Positions 8,230-16,034 of a stretch of DNA of 32,328 nucleotides are shown in pieces; positions within the stretch are counted from its first letter, which is position 1, and every line of letters begins with the position of its first letter. Source of the stretch: Blastocatellia bacterium. GTDB lineage: Bacteria; Acidobacteriota; Blastocatellia; HR10; J050. Where the stretch lies: contig JANWZE010000118.1 in the NCBI GenBank assembly GCA_025054955.1, positions 1-32,328 on the forward strand. The letters are read 5' to 3'. A program made the translations under genes and the position numbers. The notes beneath the pieces were generated by a model that made no database searches, had not been told where the DNA came from, and saw nothing but the letters and a program-made list of their open reading frames with translations.

Positions 8230-10416
8230 TTATGGTAGTTTGGCCAGACGTTCGCGGGCCACCCTGGTATGAGCGTCTTCCGGCGCCAGTTCGACCGCTT
8301 TCTGGAACGCAGCTTTCGCCTGCTCGATCTGCCCCAACGCTTCATAGCAAAGTCCTAAGTTCGTGTAGGCCAGCCGATGCTGCGGCTGCATGCGAACCAA
8401 CTGCGTGAGCGCGTTGATTGCTTCCTGATGGCGATTTGTTTTCAGATACACATCACCAAGCGCATAGAGCAGGACCGGATGACCGGGCGCGTACTGCTGG
8501 GCGATCCGTAACTGCTCCAACGCTTCTGCATACTTGCCCTGCTTGGTCAACAAAATACCCAAATTGATGCGCGGCTCCGGATAGGACGGCCTGACCCGTA
8601 ACGCCTCGGCGTAAGTTGCTGCGGCCTGCTCCAGCTTGCCCTGATGGTCGTAGACCCACGCTAGGTTATACCACGCCTCCGCTTTCATTGGCGCGATCTC
8701 AATCGCCCGGCGCAGCGGCGCCTCAGCTTCAGCCAGTCGGTTCAGCTCGGTGTACGTCACGCCGAGGTTGTAATAGGTATCAACATGAATGGCGCCGGCC
8801 TTGATCGCTTTCTGGTAATGCTCAATAGCCTCCGCATATTTCCCTTGCTGGCGGTAGATGTTGGCCAAATTGCTGTGCGCGTCGTAATAGTTCGGATCAT
8901 ACTGGACGGCTCGGCGGTAGGCTTGCTCAGCTTCGGCCAGTTGATTCTGCTCCTGGTAGTGCGCGCCAAGATAGTTGTGCAGGAAGGGACGCTGCGGCGC
9001 CCATTGCAACGCGCGATTGGCCATGACGAAACCGTTCTGCCAAAAGCCGTTTTGATAGACCGTGAGCAGAAACAAGACCGAGGCCGTGACAACTGTTGGC
9101 ATGATGGTAGCCTGCTTGCGACGCACGCTCAGATACTCGTTCAATCGCCCCAAGGCCAGCGCCATCAGCAGGCAAAATCCTATGGATGGCACGTAGAGAT
9201 ACCGATCATGCAGAAGCGACTCTTGCGGATTAAACGTCTTGAGATTGAGCACCGGCAGCAAAAACAACACGAGCAATGCAAGCGAGCGAAGTCCTATCGG
9301 CGACGCGCGTAGCAACCAGATGGCGCCGGCCAACAGCGCCAGCACGCCGAGCGCAGCGCCCCAGAATCGTGGGTCTGTCGCCGACGTGACATACGAATGA
9401 TCGTAGATCACAGCGAGCGGGTACGGCACGAGCAGCAAGCGAGCATAGGCGAGCAGAATCGAAGGAATGGTCAACAGCACATGCGCGTTTGAAATGCCAA
9501 TCGCCTTCGGCTCCGGCTTGCTGATGAATCCCAACACAGCGTAGCGCGCTAGCAGGTAGATGATGGTCACGGCCAGAACCGGCGCGGCTCGTTTCAAGGC
9601 TCGCGTCACTGCGGCCACCGATGATTCACCGGCCGCTTTGTCGAGCCATTCGCGCACAGCCAGAAAGACTGGCAGCACAATCGCCACTTCCTTGCTGAGC
9701 ATGGCCAGCAAGGCAAACAACAAGCTCAATCCGAGCTGGTGCCAATGGCTCTTCCCGCCGTGATAATAACGCTCATGAAACAACACGGCGGGCAAGATGA
9801 ACAGAGCAGCCAGCGGGTCTGGCAATCCGGAAATCCACGCGACCGATTCGCTATGCGTCGGATGCACACCGAACAGCAACGCCGCCGCAAAGGCCGCTTG
9901 GCGCGCCAGCCCCCACTGCCGCGCCAGCACGTAGACCATCAGCGTGACCAGCAGGTGTATGAGCAACGAAACGAAGTGCCAGCCAAATGTGCTCTCCGTG
10001 CCGAACAGATTGTAATTGATCGCAAGCACGACATTGAACAACGGCCGATAGTAAAGCCCCACGGCTTCCTCCGACGCGAGATTCATGAACTGCCAGACGC
10101 TCTGGGCAAACATCTCCGGCAGGTTATCAAGGGACCGGATCATTTGGTTTCTGAGAACCTGGAACCGATCATCGTAAACAAACTCTCCATCCAGCGCATT
10201 CAGGTAAGCCAAGCATGTCACACCGAGCACAATGGCCATCGTTCGCCATTCATGTCGCACTAACGGCAGCAACCCAGAGCCGCTGGCCGGTCGGCCCTGT
10301 TCGGAAGATGACGAACGAGCGGCAGATGCTGTCTTGGTCGGCCGGTTGCCCAGGGCGGCAGCACTTCCGGTCTGTTTGCCGACAGATTGTTTTTTGCTTT
10401 TCTGTGCAGACGCCAT
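8230..10416 (-). CDS. TMTC-like polytopic GT-C glycosyltransferase with C-terminal TPR repeats
   Basis: 728 aa. After a Ser/Ala-rich basic cytoplasmic tail (1-55) come about ten hydrophobic segments (about 58-475), then seven TPR units (about 485-725; for example repeated NLG/NLA-Y-x(5)-G-x(2)-A-EA patterns with P at the ends). The first loop has EFVYDDRFQ (Asp82/83), the acidic pair expected of GT-C enzymes, followed by YYRPLF (122-127) and GVHPTHSESVAW (H185, H188, E190). These are shared with TMTC/DUF1736 proteins, polyprenyl-phosphate-sugar-dependent protein O-glycosyltransferases. The TPRs would face the periplasm and could bind the acceptor. It lies 37 bp after msrA and 41 bp before the acyl-CoA reductase. 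Donor and acceptor are unknown. Confidence 0.85.
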   Translation of the reverse strand: MASAQKSKKQSVGKQTGSAAALGNRPTKTASAARSSSSEQGRPASGSGLLPLVRHEWRTMAIVLGVTCLAYLNALDGEFVYDDRFQVLRNQMIRSLDNLPEMFAQSVWQFMNLASEEAVGLYYRPLFNVVLAINYNLFGTESTFGWHFVSLLIHLLVTLMVYVLARQWGLARQAAFAAALLFGVHPTHSESVAWISGLPDPLAALFILPAVLFHERYYHGGKSHWHQLGLSLLFALLAMLSKEVAIVLPVFLAVREWLDKAAGESSVAAVTRALKRAAPVLAVTIIYLLARYAVLGFISKPEPKAIGISNAHVLLTIPSILLAYARLLLVPYPLAVIYDHSYVTSATDPRFWGAALGVLALLAGAIWLLRASPIGLRSLALLVLFLLPVLNLKTFNPQESLLHDRYLYVPSIGFCLLMALALGRLNEYLSVRRKQATIMPTVVTASVLFLLTVYQNGFWQNGFVMANRALQWAPQRPFLHNYLGAHYQEQNQLAEAEQAYRRAVQYDPNYYDAHSNLANIYRQQGKYAEAIEHYQKAIKAGAIHVDTYYNLGVTYTELNRLAEAEAPLRRAIEIAPMKAEAWYNLAWVYDHQGKLEQAAATYAEALRVRPSYPEPRINLGILLTKQGKYAEALEQLRIAQQYAPGHPVLLYALGDVYLKTNRHQEAINALTQLVRMQPQHRLAYTNLGLCYEALGQIEQAKAAFQKAVELAPEDAHTRVARERLAKLP

Positions 10417-10453
10417 TAGTAAAGCTCTTGCATAATTGACGCTCCCCCGCCGG

Positions 10454-10924
10454 CTATATCGCGCAATGCGTGATGCCGCGCTTCTCGAAGTATTGTTGAT
10501 GGTATTCTTCAGCGCGATAGAACGTAGTGGCCGGCACGATCTCGGTCACGATTGGTCGGCGAAAACGGCCGCTGTTTTGCTGCTGCTCTTTCGAGGCGCG
10601 CGCGGCGGCTTCCTGCTCCGGCGAGTGAAAAAAGATCGCAGACCGGTACTGAGTGCCCACATCGGGCCCTTGTCGGTTCAACGTAGTTGGGTCATGAATG
10701 CTCCAGAAGACTTCCAGCAGTTGCTCGTAGCTGACCTGCGTCGGATCAAATTCGATTTCAACGGCCTCGGCATGTCCGGTTCGGTCAGTGCACACGTCCT
10801 CGTACGTTGGATTGGGAAACGTGCCTCCCGTGTAGCCGACCTGCGTGGAGATCACGCCTTTGATCCTGCGAAACGCATCCTCCACGCCCCAGAAACAGCC
10901 AGCGGCAAATGTAGCTTTGGCCAT
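10454..10924 (-). CDS. msrA: Peptide-methionine (S)-S-oxide reductase
   Basis: 156 aa, the compact form of MsrA, without an MsrB fusion. The nucleophilic Cys10 lies in [30 protein letters not shown] and the aromatic [12 protein letters not shown] stretch follow the family closely. A C-terminal Cys154 (THCAI) can serve as resolving cysteine. It reduces methionine-S-sulfoxide in proteins, in the cytoplasm since there is no signal peptide, with thioredoxin as reductant. A strong AAAGGAGG site lies 9 nt before the ATG. Its downstream neighbour starts within 40 bp, so it may head the operon running towards egtD. Confidence 0.95.
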   Translation of the reverse strand: MAKATFAAGCFWGVEDAFRRIKGVISTQVGYTGGTFPNPTYEDVCTDRTGHAEAVEIEFDPTQVSYEQLLEVFWSIHDPTTLNRQGPDVGTQYRSAIFFHSPEQEAAARASKEQQQNSGRFRRPIVTEIVPATTFYRAEEYHQQYFEKRGITHCAI

Positions 10925-11045
10925 ATCGTTTGCCCCTCCTTTGGTGAAAATTCAACGATGGATTTTATCACACACTTTCCAGGCAGATTTCAAGCACAAA
11001 CACGACAGTCCGTGATGTAACGATCGTAGCGGCCGCCTCAGTTGT

Positions 11046-11148
11046 TGGGATGTGGTTGGTATCATGCTTGGCGCGACATGCGAGGATTGTTGATGCCGGC
11101 GCCGGTCTATCGTCGCTGGGATGTGCATAGCATCATGCCTGGCGTGAC
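11046..11148. repeat. 32-bp direct repeat pair, 71 bp apart, in the msrA-arfB gap
   Basis: Copies at 11046-11077 and 11117-11148 share TGGGATGTG, ATCATGC and TGGCG blocks (26 of 32 identical by eye). They occupy the 227-bp gap between arfB and msrA, where a promoter for msrA would be expected. The second copy ends just before the arfB stop codon. Confidence 0.6.
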
Positions 11149-11151
11149 GGC

Positions 11152-11577
11152 TCAATCCTCCAGTCGAACGACCGATTGTCGCAGCCGCTTGGTCTGACTA
11201 CGGTGACGCTTAGATTCCAACCGACGTTGCTGAGAGGTCAATGTCGGCTTGGTTGGGCGACGCGCCTTGGGCTTCTCGGCGGCTTGCCGAATCAAGTGAA
11301 CAAGTCGGCTGATCGCATCCTCGCGGTTCTGTTCCTGCGTGCGGAACCGTCGGGCATCAATCAACAGCACGCCATCTGCGGTCAGCCGCTTGCCGGCCAG
11401 TCGCATCAGTCGCTGCCGCACATCGTCGGGTAGTGAAGGGGAACGGCGCACATCGAAGCGAAGCTGCACAGCGGTAGCCACTTTGTTGACATTCTGTCCG
11501 CCCGGCCCGGATGAGCGGACAAAATCCATCTGCAGTTCGCGCTCGTTAATGGTGATGGATCGTGTCACAGCAATCAT
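11152..11577 (-). CDS. arfB: Alternative ribosome-rescue peptidyl-tRNA hydrolase ArfB
   Basis: 141 aa, close to the length of E. coli ArfB/YaeJ and co-linear with it. It has an RF1/2-like domain with the catalytic GPGGQNVNK loop (Gly26-Gly27-Gln28), FR(T)QEQNREDAI in the middle, and a basic Lys/Arg-rich tail (KARRPTKPTL... onward) that in ArfB enters the empty mRNA channel. It releases nascent chains from ribosomes stalled on non-stop mRNAs. The start is 4 nt after the stop of the flavoprotein gene, with no separate ribosome site, so it is probably translationally coupled. The tail is intact, which separates it from true release factors. Confidence 0.93.
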   Translation of the reverse strand: MIAVTRSITINERELQMDFVRSSGPGGQNVNKVATAVQLRFDVRRSPSLPDDVRQRLMRLAGKRLTADGVLLIDARRFRTQEQNREDAISRLVHLIRQAAEKPKARRPTKPTLTSQQRRLESKRHRSQTKRLRQSVVRLED

Positions 11578-11581
11578 GATC

Positions 11582-12049
11582 TCAATCTGCCGCCGAGAGC
11601 GCGGCCAGTTTGCGATGATCCCACGAGATGACGCGCTCTACGTCAATCCGAACGACGACCCGCTTGCGGCCCATCTGTTCGATCACCGGACGCACAGCTT
11701 CGCCGGATTGACCGTAGTACCGCTCAAAGACACTTTCACCGACCTTGATGACGATGGCTTGGTCTTCCAGGATTGTTCCTCGGCCGATCAGCATGGCGCC
11801 GCGCAGTTGCTCATAGGTTTCGCCTTCTTCGACAAGACAGGTTATGCGATTGTCGCGTTGCAGATTGCGGATTTTTTGTGATTTTTTGTATGTCCAAAAT
11901 GCTGGGGCGCCGTCCAGAAATCCATACCACATGGCGACCAGATGCGGCTGGCCGTCTTTGCCAATGGTGGCCACGCTCATCGTATGTCGTCCTTGCAAGA
12001 ACGCAGCCACTTCATCGTCGGTCATACGAATTTGCTTGCGCACAGACAT
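11582..12049 (-). CDS. Pyridoxamine 5'-phosphate oxidase-fold (PPOX-class) flavin/F420-binding protein
   Basis: 155 aa, a single split-barrel domain: HTMSVATIGKDGQPHLVAMWYGF, then KIRNLQRDNRITCLVEEG and RGTILED, the strand-turn pattern of PPOX-class proteins that bind FMN or F420. It lacks the extended C-terminus of PdxH, so it is not the vitamin B6 oxidase. Related proteins act as F420- or FMN-dependent reductases, but the substrate cannot be read from the sequence. It ends 4 nt before arfB and begins 23 nt after the cyclase gene. Confidence 0.8.
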   Translation of the reverse strand: MSVRKQIRMTDDEVAAFLQGRHTMSVATIGKDGQPHLVAMWYGFLDGAPAFWTYKKSQKIRNLQRDNRITCLVEEGETYEQLRGAMLIGRGTILEDQAIVIKVGESVFERYYGQSGEAVRPVIEQMGRKRVVVRIDVERVISWDHRKLAALSAAD

Positions 12050-12072
12050 AGCCGTTGTTCCGTCTCATCGTC

Positions 12073-12897
12073 TCATGGCTTTGGCACGACTTCAATCTCG
12101 AAGACCTTGGGCCAGAGTTTGCCGGTCACGAACAGCCGGTCTTTCTCAGCGTCATAAGCAATGCCGTTGAGAATATCTGCGCCCTGGCTGATCTCCTCAG
12201 GCGTCAACAACCCAGACAGATCAATCCAACTGAGCACCTGACCCGTTTCCGGCGAAATCCGCGCAATCCGGTCCGGTGGAAAGCCCGACCCATACCAGAG
12301 GTTGGCGTAGATCTCGCCCTTGATGTACTCCAGTTCGTTCAGGGTGGGAACCGGTTTGTCTCCCTCGCGGACTTGAAGCCGGCCAATGCGCTGGAAAGTC
12401 TCAGGATGGAGAAAATAAAGAACCGAACTTCCATCGCTCATGATGAGGCGTCGCCCGTCGTGTGTGATGCCCCATCCTTCCGTCGTGTAGGAGAACTCGC
12501 GGAGTTGGGTGAACGTCTCCTTGTCATAGACGAATCCCACGCGGTTGAGCCAGGTTAATTGAATCAACTGATTCCGCCAGAGCGTGAGCCCTTCGCCGAA
12601 GTACTGATCGGCAAGCTGCCGGATTTGCAGCACCCGTCCCGTCTCAACTTCCACCTTGCGCAACGACGAGCGGCCGTTCAAGCCGGTGCTCTCGTAGAAA
12701 AAACCGCTATCGTAAATCAGCCCTTGCGTGAACGCCTGCTTGTCGTGTGGATACGTGTTGATGATCTTGTATCCATAAACCGGTGGCTGCGCCACACGAG
12801 CGGCGACCTCCGTCGGTTGATTGAACCAGTTGGTGAAAAACAGCGCCCCGACCACGACAGCCACCTGGCCAACAAGCATCACCAGCATTCGATTCAT
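12073..12897 (-). CDS. Plant-type glutaminyl-peptide cyclotransferase, membrane-anchored or secreted
   Basis: 274 aa from the ATG at 12897; longer in-frame starts would overlap the peroxiredoxin gene. Nearby ATGs at 12906 and 12888 are also possible, with GAGG/AGGG close upstream. A hydrophobic segment (about 4-23) is a signal peptide or anchor. The rest matches the Glu_cyclase_2 family: YPHDKQAFTQGL (about 49-60), YESTGLNGRSSLRKV, YFGEGLT, LNELEYIKGEIYANLW and LNGIAYD, repeated beta-propeller blades. Members convert N-terminal Gln to pyroglutamate on exported proteins, without the zinc of the animal enzymes. It lies 83 bp after the peroxiredoxin gene. Confidence 0.85.
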   Translation of the reverse strand: MNRMLVMLVGQVAVVVGALFFTNWFNQPTEVAARVAQPPVYGYKIINTYPHDKQAFTQGLIYDSGFFYESTGLNGRSSLRKVEVETGRVLQIRQLADQYFGEGLTLWRNQLIQLTWLNRVGFVYDKETFTQLREFSYTTEGWGITHDGRRLIMSDGSSVLYFLHPETFQRIGRLQVREGDKPVPTLNELEYIKGEIYANLWYGSGFPPDRIARISPETGQVLSWIDLSGLLTPEEISQGADILNGIAYDAEKDRLFVTGKLWPKVFEIEVVPKP

Positions 12898-12980
12898 ATC
12901 CCTCATCCTCGTCGTGATGTTCCAGGCCAAAGGACAGCTCGACAACTTGCCGGCTGCCTCTGGCCTGACGTCCGAGTCTT

Positions 12981-13637
12981 TCACCCGACAGCCTTCTTGG
13001 AGAAGTACCAATCGGTCACTTTGTACTCAGGATTGTTGACCCGCGCTTCGGCATCTTGCATCGTGACCGGGGGCGGCACAATGACCTCTTGCCCCGGTGT
13101 CCAGTTGGCCGGACAAGCGACACCGTATTTGTCAACCGTTTGCAGCGCATCCACCACGCGGGTGATTTCATCGAAGTTGCGCCCTACGTTGAGCGGATAG
13201 TAAATCATCGCCCGCAAGGTACGCTTCGGATCAATGAAGAACACGCAGCGAACGGTCGCCGTTACGGCGCTCGGCTCATGGACCATGCCATACAACCGCG
13301 ACACTTTCTGATCCAGGTCAGCAATCACCGGAAATTGAATCTTCACGTTGAAGTGTTGTTCGATGTTACGCACCCACGCGATATGACTGTAGACGCTGTC
13401 TATCGAACAGCCCAATAGGGCGACATTCTTGGCTCGCAGATCGTCATATCGCTTGGCAAACTCAACAAACTCGGTGGTACAAACCGGCGTGAAATCCGCC
13501 GGGTGCGAGAACAAGATCACCCACTTATCCTTTTCCCATTCTGACAGCCGAATCGGTCCGTGCGTGGTGGTGGCTTCAAAATCAGGCGCCGGACCGTTCA
13601 GCTCCAATCGTGGTCGTTCTGTTGTTTGGTCACTCAT
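12981..13637 (-). CDS. Peroxiredoxin, Prx6/archaeal-type
   Basis: 218 aa, the length of the Prx6 subgroup. The peroxidatic Cys53 is in SHPADFTPVCTTE, with the conserved Arg130 (TVRCVFFID) that activates it. Additional cysteines are Cys77 (LLGCSID), Cys131 and Cys175 (YGVACPANW). Cys175 replaces a residue that is usually Thr in this motif and might act as a resolving cysteine, so 1-Cys or atypical 2-Cys chemistry are both possible. It reduces hydrogen peroxide, alkyl hydroperoxides or peroxynitrite in the cytoplasm. A strong AGGAGGG site precedes the ATG. It is the first gene of the minus-strand block. Confidence 0.92.
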   Translation of the reverse strand: MSDQTTERPRLELNGPAPDFEATTTHGPIRLSEWEKDKWVILFSHPADFTPVCTTEFVEFAKRYDDLRAKNVALLGCSIDSVYSHIAWVRNIEQHFNVKIQFPVIADLDQKVSRLYGMVHEPSAVTATVRCVFFIDPKRTLRAMIYYPLNVGRNFDEITRVVDALQTVDKYGVACPANWTPGQEVIVPPPVTMQDAEARVNNPEYKVTDWYFSKKAVG

Positions 13638-13963
13638 ATATCCCTCCTAATGGTCTGACTTGCTCGGTTCATACATCACACAGCAGCGACCAGCCAATGA
13701 GACTTGAACTGGCCTCTACAGTGTGGTCCTCTCGTTCTTGAGGTCCTCAAGCTTAGCATTAAAGCGCACCGCAAACAAACCCTGGGTTGGACTGGACGGT
13801 ACGGCCAATCCCGTGGCGTTGCCACCGGCTATTGAATTCGTCCCCTTCGGTGACTCCTTCTACCAAGGCTTTATCAATCCTCGTGGTGTCCAGACAAACA
13901 TGGGCGATTCTCCTGTTGTCCTGAGAGAATGTGAGCGAGTAGAATCAAGCCGGTGCTAAGTCC
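13638..13963. other. 326-bp intergenic gap between divergent genes
   Basis: It must hold the promoter of the peroxiredoxin gene (minus strand) and of the nuclease-like pseudogene (plus strand). A 6-bp inverted repeat (CTTGAG/CTCAAG, 13737-13751) is visible. A weak TTGGCT-18-TATGAA pair on the minus strand could serve the peroxiredoxin gene. The 78-codon ORF in this gap has no recognisable features. Confidence 0.4.
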
Positions 13964-14837
13964 ATGAGCAAACCGTATGATCAATCATTCAAACTGTTGG
14001 CGGAGCGCTACGGGCGGGAATTGCTCTTGTGGCTTGGCAAGATTGCTCCTGAAGACCGCGTGCTCCCATTGGAACGCGAAGTGGGGCTACCTGCCTTGTT
14101 TGTGGACCAGCTCTACGAAGTTCAGCACGACGTACAACGCTTCTTAGTCCACTTGGAATCGCAGACTCGCTACAAGGGTGATGCGCCGGAGCGGATGCTG
14201 TGGTACGCCGTGCCGCTGTATGAGAAATACAGGCTGCCAGTCCACAGTGTGCTGTTGGTATTAACGCCGCACGACGCACCAGAAACCATCCCCGACCATT
14301 TTCAGTTGGTGGCCGGTGGGTTGCGGCTGGAGGTTCGCTTCACAACGGCGAAGTTATGGCAGATGGATTACCGCGAAGTGCTTGCACGCGGTTGGACAGG
14401 GTTACTGGCCCTGGTGCCACTGATGAACGTGGCCATCGAGGAAGCGCCGGAGGTCTTACGGCAGTGCCTGGCGCAGGCGGCGCAGGTAGCGGATGAAAAC
14501 ATTCCGGCGCGAGTTATTCACCCGTCTGATTGTGCTGGGTGGCTTGCGATTCTCTTGGGAGCAATTATTGATTGGGAGGGAAGGTATGTTTATTCCACCG
14601 GAAAAATTACGGGATTCCAGCATCGTTCAAATGTGGATTGAAGAAGGCATGCAACAAGGCATGATCCAAGGGCTACGAAACGCGCTACTGGCCCACATTC
14701 GTGAGCGATTTTCGGACGTCCCGGCGGCAGTCGAAACCCGCATACGCCAGATCAATGATGTAGAGCGACTCAATCAGCTTCTGCTCGATGTTGATGAGTT
14801 CTCGGATGCCGAGGAACTGGAGCGCCAGTTGAATTGA
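13964..14837 (+). pseudogene. Frameshifted Rpn-family/PD-(D/E)XK putative transposase-nuclease
   Basis: Two reading frames together make one protein. 13964 to about 14500 (first frame) gives MSKPYDQSFKLLAERYG followed by LVHLESQTRYKGDAPERMLWY, where the acidic residues and E-x-Q resemble the nuclease core of Rpn/DUF4351-type proteins. From about 14493 to 14837 the +1 frame continues as RRELFTRLIVLGGLRF and the EEGMQQGMIQGLRNALLAHIRERF tail that usually ends this family. The frames overlap around 14493-14510, where one extra base (or a loss of two) would explain the break. As it stands translation would stop at 14641 with an unrelated tail. Sequencing error or a real inactivating mutation are equally compatible. 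The family is typically present in many paralogues per genome. Confidence 0.75.
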
Positions 14838-14969
14838 GCTATGAAGAGCGCCTCCGGGAGTTTGGGAATCGCTCACGAGCCAAGCTCGCCACGAACAATG
14901 GAACAATTCTTTCGCGTGGTTGGCGTGTTTCGTGTTTTTTCGGAGAGGAAGGACTTTGTGTGAGTCCTT

Positions 14970-15014
14970 GAAATCTGTGGCTATCTTCAGACCGGTGGAA
15001 TCTGTGGTTATTTC
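14970..15014. repeat. Short ATCTGTGG-type direct repeats
   Basis: GAAATCTGTGGCTATCTT (14970-14987) is followed by GGAATCTGTGGTTATTTC about 28 nt later. Just upstream (about 14910-14940) is a CGTG-rich run (CGTGGTTGGCGTGTTTCGTG). Degenerate sequences of this style recur in intergenic DNA of many bacteria, but no second locus is in this window. Confidence 0.5.
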
Positions 15015-15062
15015 GAGCTATTTTTGGCCTGCGCAATCTAGGGCGATTTCTCGAAGAAGAAC

Positions 15063-16034
15063 ATGACAGCATTGGTCACGCTCGATCAAATCAAAACGGC
15101 AGCGCACGCCATCAAGCCGTACGTCTACGAGACGCCGCTGGTGCCGGCGCAAGAGCTCTCCCACCGCTGTGGCGGACGCGCCTTTCTCAAAGCAGAAAAC
15201 CTGCAACTCACCGGCTCATTCAAGATTCGCGCGGCGATCAATTCCATATTGAATTTGCCGTCCAGGGAGATCAACGGCGTCATCGCGTCTTCATCAGGCA
15301 ACTTCGCGCAGGCATTGGCCTACGCCGGCGCACAACACGGCATTCGCGTCACGATCGTCATGGAGCAACGCAGTTCGCCACTCAAAGTGAGTCAGACGCG
15401 GCAGTATGGCGCAGAGGTCGTCTTCTGTGAAAACAATTTCCTCAGCCGCGATCAGACCGTCGAGCGGCTAAAACACGAGCGGGGATTGGTCATGCTGCAC
15501 CCTTACAACTTGCCGGCAGTCATTGCCGGCAATGGCTCGTGCGGCTTGGAAATCTTCACGCAATGTCCCGATGTGGATATGGTGCTTGTTCCGGTCAGCG
15601 GCGGTGGATTGATTTCGGGCATCGCGACGGCGCTGAAACACCTTCGCCCTTCTATCAACATCATCGGCGTACAAGCCGAAACATCAAACGCCGCTTACTT
15701 GTCTTTCCATCGTGGCCAAATTGTCACGCTGGAAGCGCCAACGACGATTGCCGACGGATTGCGTGCCAGCCCGAAAGAGATCACGTTTGCGCATATTCAA
15801 AAATATGTTGATGACTTCGTGCTTGTTTCCGATGATGAGATTCGACGCGCAGTCATCTTTTTGCTCGAACACAATAAGCTGTTGGTCGAACCTTCGGGGG
15901 CCGTTGGTGTAGCGGCGCTGCTGGCCGGCAAGCTGCCTGTCGAGGGTAAGACGGTGGTGTCTGTTCTCAGTGGCGGCAACATCTCGCTTGATGCCCTGCA
16001 AGCCCTCCGCGCGGAGATTGAAGCCGGCGCATGA
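15063..16034 (+). CDS. Threonine/serine dehydratase, PLP fold type II, catabolic type
   Basis: 323 aa, no C-terminal ACT regulatory domain, so like the short catabolic TdcB/serine racemase-type enzymes rather than feedback-inhibited IlvA. The PLP Lys54 is in LTGSFKIRAA. SSSGNFAQAL (76-85) replaces the common SAGNHAQG substrate loop, with Phe in place of His. SGGGLISG (179-186) binds the PLP phosphate, and LSGGN near the C-terminus holds the pyridine ring. It would deaminate threonine to 2-oxobutyrate or serine to pyruvate, or act as a racemase. GAAGAAG precedes the ATG. A terminator-like hairpin follows 26 bp after the stop, so it is probably monocistronic. Confidence 0.87.
   Translation: MTALVTLDQIKTAAHAIKPYVYETPLVPAQELSHRCGGRAFLKAENLQLTGSFKIRAAINSILNLPSREINGVIASSSGNFAQALAYAGAQHGIRVTIVMEQRSSPLKVSQTRQYGAEVVFCENNFLSRDQTVERLKHERGLVMLHPYNLPAVIAGNGSCGLEIFTQCPDVDMVLVPVSGGGLISGIATALKHLRPSINIIGVQAETSNAAYLSFHRGQIVTLEAPTTIADGLRASPKEITFAHIQKYVDDFVLVSDDEIRRAVIFLLEHNKLLVEPSGAVGVAALLAGKLPVEGKTVVSVLSGGNISLDALQALRAEIEAGA

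Noticed and set aside
10436-11020. 194-codon plus-strand ORF antisense to msrA
   Set aside because: It lies across a clear MsrA gene with a good ribosome site and has no recognisable motifs; it is a shadow frame.
12898-13011. 38-codon N-terminal extension of the glutaminyl cyclase
   Set aside because: It overlaps the end of the peroxiredoxin gene and pushes the signal/anchor segment away from the N-terminus.
13723-13959. 78-codon ORF between the peroxiredoxin gene and the nuclease-like pseudogene
   Set aside because: No ribosome site, no recognisable features, and it covers the likely promoter area of two divergent genes.
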